Origin: JBMNQH01 sp050944035
GTDB lineage: Bacteria > Bacillota > Clostridia > Oscillospirales > Oscillospiraceae
Assembly (NCBI GenBank): GCA_050944035.1
Contig: JBMNQH010000009.1
Location: 1 to 64,000, forward strand
DNA length: 64,000 bases
Direction: 5' to 3'
Part shown: positions 58,175 through 64,000 of the stretch, one piece after another
Position numbering within the stretch: the first letter of the stretch is position 1
Layout: each line of letters opens with the position of its first letter
Notes under the pieces: generated by a model
The model's input: the letters and a program-made list of their open reading frames with translations, nothing else
Database searches by the model: none
Told to the model about the DNA's origin: nothing
Program-made: the position numbers and the translations under genes

Positions 58175-61100
58175 ATGCTGCATCTGATTCTTGGCTGTGC
58201 CAAAAGTGGAAAAACTGCATACATTCTGTCTAAAATCCGTGACGCAGTCCTGCAAAAGCAGGGAGATCAGCTTCTGATTGTTCCGGAACAGTACAGCCAT
58301 GAAGCCGAACGTGAACTTTGCCGCACCTGCGGCGATTCCCTCAGTCTCTACGGCGAAGTGCTCAGCTTTACACGTCTCAGCAGCCGTGTTGCACAGGAAA
58401 CGGGCAATGTACAGAACAATCTGCTCGACAAAGGCGGACGGCTGCTGGCAATGGCGCTCGCGTTGGATGCGATTACCCCTCATCTGAAACTGTACCGCGC
58501 AGCGCGGTACCAACCGGAACTGCAGGTTTCGCTTCTATCCGCGATTGATGAACTCAAGTCCGCCTGTATCCGCGCCGATGCACTCGCGGATGCGGCAGCA
58601 CATACCAACGGCATGTTGCGGGACAAACTACAGGATCTTTCTCTGATTCTCTCAGCCTTTGACAGCATTGTCGCGCGGAGCCATGCCGATCCGGCACACC
58701 GTCTCGACCTGCTTGCCGATACAATACAACACAGCACAGTTGGAAACGAAGGACAGATTTATGTCGATGGCTTTATTGATTTCACCCAACAGGAGCTGCG
58801 TGTGCTCGCGGCTCTGTTGCGGAAAGGTGCAGACTTGACCGTCTGCCTCACCTGCGACTGCATCGATGGCGGAAGCGAGGTTCACGATATCTCCCGCCGC
58901 AGCGCCGCAGCGCTGCTCTCTCTCGCCAAGAAAGCTGGACAGAAATCCAGTGTCCTGACGCTACAAGCCTCGAGCACCGCGCAGGCACTGCCGGTTTTTA
59001 TCGAACAGAACCTGTTTCGCTATACACAGGCCGTCTGGGCCGGTACGGAAGCGGTAACCTGCTATGCCGCCAACAGCATTGTGCAGGAATGTGAGCTTGC
59101 TGCCTGGAAAATCCGTACGCTGGTACAGGACACCGGCTGTCGCTATCGCGATATCGCCGTTGCCATCCGGGGCTTTGACGCCTATCGTCCCCTGTTGGAA
59201 AGTATTTTTCGCAGTTACGATATCCCTCTTTTTCTCAGCCGGCGAAGCGACATTTTGCAGCGCCCCATCTGTGTGTTGCTCTTCTCTGCTCTGGAGATTG
59301 TCGGAGGAGGCTGGGAATATGAAGATGTATTCTCCTATCTGAAAACTGGTCTGACCGGCCTCTCCCAGGAAGCGTGTGATCTTCTGGAAAATTATGTTCT
59401 TCTCTGGAGTCTGCGGGGCAGTGCCTGGACAAAAAATGAGCCCTGGACCCTCTCCCCCAACGGCTATCAGCAACAAAAATTTGCCGACGCAGATGAAACG
59501 GAGTCCTGTTTGCGCACCATCAACGCTCTTCGTGTACAGGTTTCTGCACCTTTGCTGGCATTGTATTCGCAGGGCAAAGCCGCAGAGACTGCGGCAGAAC
59601 AGGCCATGGCTCTGCGCGACTTTCTGATTTCTCTCTCCCTGCCGGAACAACTGGAACACCGCAGTGCAGAGCTTCTTGCACTCGGTCTTACAGAGGAAGC
59701 TGAGGAGTATCGGCAGCTGTGGGAAATCATCGTCTCGGCGTTGGAACAGTTCGTCCTGATTCTCGGCAACACGCCCATGAAACAGGAGGAATTTTCCCAT
59801 CTGTTTCGTCTGGTGCTCAGCCGTTACGACGTGGGCACAATTCCAGTCTCCCTCGACCGGGTCTCTGCCGGTGACTTTGACCGGGTGCGCCGTCGAAATC
59901 TGAAACATCTGATCGTGCTCGGCGCCTCTGATGACCGTCTCCCGCAGGTCTCGGACGATACCGGTATTTTCACACGCGACGAACGCGACATTTTGCAGGA
60001 ACTGGAACTCGATATCGGAGACAGCACCGAAAGTCTCTATCGAGAAATGGCCCTCATCTATCACTGTATGACCTTGCCATCAGACTCTCTGACGGTTTCC
60101 TACAGCACGGCGACATCGGGTGGTGGAGAGGCACTTCCCACCTTCGTACTCAGCCGCCTGGCCACGATGTTTGAGCAACCCATTCAACCCGTTCCTGCTG
60201 AACTGTTGCTCACCGTCTCAAAAATCCCGGCGTTTGCACTGGCTGCTCAGGCTGGAATGCCTGCAACAAGCACCGTAGCCGCCGTCACAAAACGTTATTT
60301 TTCCCAGGATGCGGAGCAGGCCGCTGTACTGGATCGGCTCGCAGAAGCGGCAGCACAGACGCGCGGCCGACTTTCCGCCCGCTCGGTCACTGCCCTGTAC
60401 GGAAAACGGCATCGTTTTTCCCCTACCCAGATTGACACCTTTACCAACTGCCGGTACGCCTATTTTCTGCAATACGGTCTGCGGCTGAAACCGCGGGAAC
60501 CGGCCGGCTTTAACCCCCCGGAGTACGGAACCTTTCTGCACTATATTCTGGAACATGTGGCACGCGATATCATGCACAGCAGTGAATTTTCAACGATCTC
60601 GCGCGAAGAGACCGATGCACTTGCCGACCATTACACCGAACAGTTTATCGCAGAGGAACTGCACGGCCTGCGGAATAAATCCAGCCGCTTTGTCTATCTG
60701 TTTCGCCGCCTGTCCCGCAACGTACGACAGGTGGTCAGCGATATGGTGGCCGAGCTTGCCCACTCAGACTTCCGCCCACTCGACTTTGAACTGCGGTTTG
60801 CGCCGGACGGCACCATGCCGCCGTTGACGCTCGGAGAGGGTGAGGAGCAGGTCTCCATCTCCGGCGTTGCCGACCGGGTAGACGGATGGATTCACGAGGA
60901 CAAGCTTTATCTACGCATTGCAGACTACAAAACCGGTAGGAAGGCCTTCCGTCTTTCCGATATCTACCACGGTTTGAACCTGCAAATGCTGCTCTATCTC
61001 TTTGTGTTGGTCAATAGTGGAGATACCTACTACGGCAAAGAAATTGTTCCGGCCGGTGTGCTGTATATCCCGGCACGCGATATTCTGGTCTCCGGAGCAC

Positions 61101-61528
61101 AGCGGCTTACTCCTGAGGAAGTAGCGGCAGAACAGAAAAAGCAGCTGCGCCGCAGCGGCCTGATTCTGGAAGATCCCGCTGTCATCGAAGCCATGGAGCA
61201 CGGAGATACCAAGCAGTACATCCCTGTTGCCTTCAAAAAAGGTGTTCCTTCCGCGGACAATCTCGCTTCTCTGGAGCAATTCGGCAAACTCAGCCGTCAC
61301 ATCGAGCAAAAACTGCAATACCTTTCCCGCGAGCTCCGACGGGGCAGCATCACTGCCCACCCACTTTATCAAACACCGACGGAAAATGCCTGTATCTGGT
61401 GCAAATACCGCAGCATCTGCCAGTTTGACCCGACACGGGAACCAGTTCTGCATCTTCGCAGCATGAAATCGCAGGAGGTTTGGGAAGCGCTGGAGGAACA
61501 AGACGAAGGGGGAAAACAACATGGCTGA
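58175..61528 (+). CDS. addB: ATP-dependent helicase/nuclease subunit AddB
   Basis: A 1117-residue subunit of AddAB, which processes double-strand ends for RecA repair. The N-terminal P-loop is GCAKSGKTAY (residues 7-16). The RecB-like nuclease domain lies in the last 350 residues (DYKTG at about 925). An iron-sulfur cluster is ligated by Cys in NCRYAYFLQYG and the C-terminal CIWCKYRSIC. Length is as expected for Clostridia AddB. ATG 58175 follows AAGGAGG. Its stop overlaps the addA start by 8 nt, ensuring coupled expression. Confidence 0.95.
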   Translation: MLHLILGCAKSGKTAYILSKIRDAVLQKQGDQLLIVPEQYSHEAERELCRTCGDSLSLYGEVLSFTRLSSRVAQETGNVQNNLLDKGGRLLAMALALDAITPHLKLYRAARYQPELQVSLLSAIDELKSACIRADALADAAAHTNGMLRDKLQDLSLILSAFDSIVARSHADPAHRLDLLADTIQHSTVGNEGQIYVDGFIDFTQQELRVLAALLRKGADLTVCLTCDCIDGGSEVHDISRRSAAALLSLAKKAGQKSSVLTLQASSTAQALPVFIEQNLFRYTQAVWAGTEAVTCYAANSIVQECELAAWKIRTLVQDTGCRYRDIAVAIRGFDAYRPLLESIFRSYDIPLFLSRRSDILQRPICVLLFSALEIVGGGWEYEDVFSYLKTGLTGLSQEACDLLENYVLLWSLRGSAWTKNEPWTLSPNGYQQQKFADADETESCLRTINALRVQVSAPLLALYSQGKAAETAAEQAMALRDFLISLSLPEQLEHRSAELLALGLTEEAEEYRQLWEIIVSALEQFVLILGNTPMKQEEFSHLFRLVLSRYDVGTIPVSLDRVSAGDFDRVRRRNLKHLIVLGASDDRLPQVSDDTGIFTRDERDILQELELDIGDSTESLYREMALIYHCMTLPSDSLTVSYSTATSGGGEALPTFVLSRLATMFEQPIQPVPAELLLTVSKIPAFALAAQAGMPATSTVAAVTKRYFSQDAEQAAVLDRLAEAAAQTRGRLSARSVTALYGKRHRFSPTQIDTFTNCRYAYFLQYGLRLKPREPAGFNPPEYGTFLHYILEHVARDIMHSSEFSTISREETDALADHYTEQFIAEELHGLRNKSSRFVYLFRRLSRNVRQVVSDMVAELAHSDFRPLDFELRFAPDGTMPPLTLGEGEEQVSISGVADRVDGWIHEDKLYLRIADYKTGRKAFRLSDIYHGLNLQMLLYLFVLVNSGDTYYGKEIVPAGVLYIPARDILVSGAQRLTPEEVAAEQKKQLRRSGLILEDPAVIEAMEHGDTKQYIPVAFKKGVPSADNLASLEQFGKLSRHIEQKLQYLSRELRRGSITAHPLYQTPTENACIWCKYRSICQFDPTREPVLHLRSMKSQEVWEALEEQDEGGKQHG

Positions 61529-64000
61529 AATCCATCTGACTGAAAGCCAACGGGCCGCCGTTTACTCGCGGGGCAGTGCTTTGCTGGTCTCTGCTGCGGC
61601 TGGTTCCGGAAAAACTCGTGTTCTGGTTGAGCGATTGATGGCCTATGTCACCGATCCAGATGACCCAAAGGACATTGATACCTTTCTAATCATTACTTAT
61701 ACGCGTGCGGCAGCCGCTGAACTGCGCGGACGCATTTTATCCGATCTGCGGAAACGCAGTGCCGCACAACCGGAAAATCGACGGCTCCGGCGGCAGACCG
61801 ACCTCTGCCACCGCGCACAGATCGGCACGATCCACAGCTTTTGTACCACCGTTCTACGGGAAAACTGCCATCTGCTGGGTCTGGCGCCGGACTTTACCGT
61901 CGCAGACGAAGAACGCAGCGAGTCGCTCCGACAGCGGACGCTGGAGCGACTTTTGGAACGTCGGTATGAGACCATTGAAACGGACGCCGGGTTTCAGGCA
62001 CTGGTAGACACGGTCGGTGTCGGCCGCAACGATGATCGTCTGATCCAGGTTGTCAATGATCTGTACCAAAAACTGCAAAGCCATCCCTATCCGCAAGATT
62101 GGGCAGCGGAGCAGATTCGCGCCATGGATGTTTCTGCCTGCACAGACATCGCCGAAACCATCTGGGGACAGGTTCTGTTGCAGGAACTTTACAACGATGC
62201 CTGTTACTGGGCAGCCGTATATGATCAGCTCCTTATAACACTGTACAGCGACCCGGAACTCAACGGCAAAATCATTGACGCCTACGGTGCTGTATTGGCC
62301 GACGATGCGGAACAGCTGCGCGCCATCTGCCGTGCAACTGAACAGGGGTGGGAGCAGAGCAAAGTACAGTTTCCCTTTGTCTTTGGCAAGCTGAAAGCTC
62401 TTCGCAACTCCCCCAATCCGGAGTTATCGGATCGGATCAAAGCCTGCCGTAAGGCACTGAAATCCAAAGCGGAGAACTGGGCCGGTTATTTTGACGGTAC
62501 CTCCGAAGAGCTGTTATCCGATCTTGCCGCCACTGCTCCGGCCATGGAGGCTCTTCTCAAACTGACACTGGAATTGGATACCGTATTTTCCAAGGAAAAA
62601 CGGCGGCGGAGTATTGTAGACTTTTCCGACCTGGAACATTTTGCTGTTCAGCTGCTCGTCCGAAAAGAAGATCGCAGTCCGACAGAACTGGCAAAGCAGC
62701 TTTCTCACCGGTATACCGAGATTATGATTGATGAATTTCAGGACGTGAACGAGGTACAGGATCTGCTGTTTCGCGCGGTATCCCGTAAGGAAACCAATCT
62801 GTTCATGGTCGGTGATATCAAGCAGTCCATCTACCGTTTCCGTCTTGCCGATCCGCAGATTTTTATCCATAAATACAACACCTATCAGGACAACGACAAA
62901 GCCGAAGCACATGCTCCCCGCCGGATTCTTTTACAGGAAAATTTCCGCTCACAGCCCGCTGTACTGGATAGCGTAAATCTGGTATTTGACAATATTATGT
63001 CAATCGAATTGGGGGATATTGCATACGATGATCAGGCCCGTCTACGCTGCGGCACCACCGTTTTGCAGGAACCGCCGCATCCCACCATGTTCTATCTGCT
63101 GCCCTCCCCTTCGACCAATGACCACGAAAGTCCAGGCAAGGCTCGGCAGGAAGCAGACTTCATTGCCGCCCAGATTCAGGCCATGCTTTCCCGCGGGGAA
63201 ACTGTTCTGGACAAAGACGGTACACGACCGATGACGTATGGCGACATTGTCATTCTGCTGCGCTCTCCCGGTTCTTCGGGCAGTATTTACCACACAGCGC
63301 TGACAGCAGCCGGCATTCCCGTTAATTCTGACAACGGCGGCGGTTTTTTCACCTCGCCTGAGATCTCCATTCTGCTCTCTCTGCTGTCCATTGTGGACAA
63401 TCCTCACCAAGATGTCCCTCTGACTTCGGTTCTGCGCTCCCCCATTTTCGGATTCACACCGGATGAACTGTCCCAAATTCGCACATTCGACAGACACAGT
63501 GATTTTTATACCGCGCTGTGTCTCTCTGCAGAGACCATGCCAAAATGCCAGTCGTTTTTACAGACACTCCAAGGCTTTCGTGCCCGTGCTGCGGATCTGC
63601 CCGTCGACCAAATGATCTGGCATATCTATACAGAAACCAACCTAATGGCACTGTGCAGCGCCATGCCGGACGGTTGTCTGCGCCGACAGAGACTGATGAT
63701 GCTCTTCCGTTACGCCGGACAATTCGAGTCAAACGGAAGCCGTGGTCTGTTTTTGTTTCTGGCCTGGATCAACCGTCTGATCGAGCGGGGAGAAGAACCC
63801 AGACTGGAAACCGACGCCATGCAGAATGCAGTCAGCATTCTGAGCATTCACAAATCCAAAGGCCTGGAATTCCCCGTTGTTTTCCTGGCAGATACCGCAC
63901 ACCGGTTCAATAAGTCCGATGCCACGGCACCGGTTCTGGTACACAGTCAGCTGGGGCTGGGTCCCTGCTATACTGATCTGGCACACAGTGTCACCTATCC
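61521..64000 (+). CDS. addA: ATP-dependent helicase/nuclease subunit AddA (3' end beyond window)
   Basis: The first 826 residues of AddA, a UvrD-type helicase with a C-terminal RecB nuclease domain. Walker A AAAGSGKT (about 25-32), the TYTRAAAAELRGRI motif, DEFQD (motif II, about 405; the common form is DEYQD), the GDIKQSIYRFR motif and the SIHKSKGLEFPVVF motif are visible. The final third, including the nuclease domain, lies outside the window. ATG 61521 follows GGGGGAAAACAAC and overlaps addB by 8 nt. Confidence 0.95.
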   Translation, partial: MAEIHLTESQRAAVYSRGSALLVSAAAGSGKTRVLVERLMAYVTDPDDPKDIDTFLIITYTRAAAAELRGRILSDLRKRSAAQPENRRLRRQTDLCHRAQIGTIHSFCTTVLRENCHLLGLAPDFTVADEERSESLRQRTLERLLERRYETIETDAGFQALVDTVGVGRNDDRLIQVVNDLYQKLQSHPYPQDWAAEQIRAMDVSACTDIAETIWGQVLLQELYNDACYWAAVYDQLLITLYSDPELNGKIIDAYGAVLADDAEQLRAICRATEQGWEQSKVQFPFVFGKLKALRNSPNPELSDRIKACRKALKSKAENWAGYFDGTSEELLSDLAATAPAMEALLKLTLELDTVFSKEKRRRSIVDFSDLEHFAVQLLVRKEDRSPTELAKQLSHRYTEIMIDEFQDVNEVQDLLFRAVSRKETNLFMVGDIKQSIYRFRLADPQIFIHKYNTYQDNDKAEAHAPRRILLQENFRSQPAVLDSVNLVFDNIMSIELGDIAYDDQARLRCGTTVLQEPPHPTMFYLLPSPSTNDHESPGKARQEADFIAAQIQAMLSRGETVLDKDGTRPMTYGDIVILLRSPGSSGSIYHTALTAAGIPVNSDNGGGFFTSPEISILLSLLSIVDNPHQDVPLTSVLRSPIFGFTPDELSQIRTFDRHSDFYTALCLSAETMPKCQSFLQTLQGFRARAADLPVDQMIWHIYTETNLMALCSAMPDGCLRRQRLMMLFRYAGQFESNGSRGLFLFLAWINRLIERGEEPRLETDAMQNAVSILSIHKSKGLEFPVVFLADTAHRFNKSDATAPVLVHSQLGLGPCYTDLAHSVTY

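Noticed and set aside
1..64000. CRISPR array, tRNA or rRNA genes, insertion sequences, phage genes
   Set aside because: No regularly spaced repeats, no cloverleaf with CCA-type ends, no transposase or integrase coding sequence seen on either strand.

Overview
The window is chromosomal DNA of a spore-forming Firmicute, most likely a gut-type Clostridia of the Oscillospiraceae/Ruminococcaceae sort. The evidence is Spo0A, SpoIVB, YabP and YabQ, the gene order hprK-murB-rapZ-yvcK-whiA-dnaE, AddAB in place of RecBCD, a CD1247-like protein, a GGGtGRT/NifU-like pair, and consistent AGGAGG-type ribosome binding sites with frequent TTG starts. This placement is inferred from gene content; no marker rRNA is present. 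I see no tRNA, rRNA, CRISPR array, insertion sequence, prophage or plasmid function.

Layout. 0.1-5.6 kb (minus): DUF951 protein, RarA, rhomboid protease, two FAD oxidoreductases overlapping by 4 nt, and a cyclase-family amidohydrolase. 5.7-8.4 kb (minus): yabP-yabQ-divIC-S1 cluster and an unknown two-helix membrane protein. 8.5-12.4 kb: CstA-type peptide/pyruvate transporter, then an Rrf2 regulator with NifS and NifU, whose promoter is bracketed by two matching inverted repeats. 12.5-19.5 kb (minus): metG, a VanW-family wall protein, hemW and htpG. 19.8-24.6 kb: an acidic lipoprotein, a CbxX-type AAA ATPase, and a GH1-like/HAD fusion that has lost both GH1 catalytic carboxylates. 24.8-28.9 kb: nicotinate phosphoribosyltransferase and a metal-efflux operon (ArsR regulator, free HMA chaperone, P1B ATPase).

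29-36.5 kb: a lipoprotein-like gene without a visible start codon, a CD1247-like zinc-ribbon protein, EF-P, YqeG phosphatase, ComEA-like protein, a D,D-carboxypeptidase-like protein that has lost all three catalytic motifs, an Sfp-type transferase, a DUF1015 protein and Spo0A. 37-46.4 kb: an AEC transporter, the uncharacterised GGGtGRT/NifU-like pair, an orphan PTS EIIC, KptA, small hypotheticals, SpoIVB, and a PG-binding/LysM/M14 peptidase. 46.4-54.8 kb (minus): dnaE, whiA, yvcK, rapZ, murB, hprK. 55-64 kb: rpmB, two tandem CNNM/CBS membrane proteins, addB, and addA running off the end.

The genes are mainly housekeeping and sporulation functions on both strands. Convergent pairs are usually separated by one long perfect hairpin with A and T tracts on both sides, so a single terminator serves both strands. 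The points most worth a second look are the two apparent pseudoenzymes (GH1-HAD and DacF-like), the GGGtGRT pair, the duplicated operator at nifS, the palindrome over the EIIC promoter, and an orphan terminator upstream of spo0A that hints at a small RNA.
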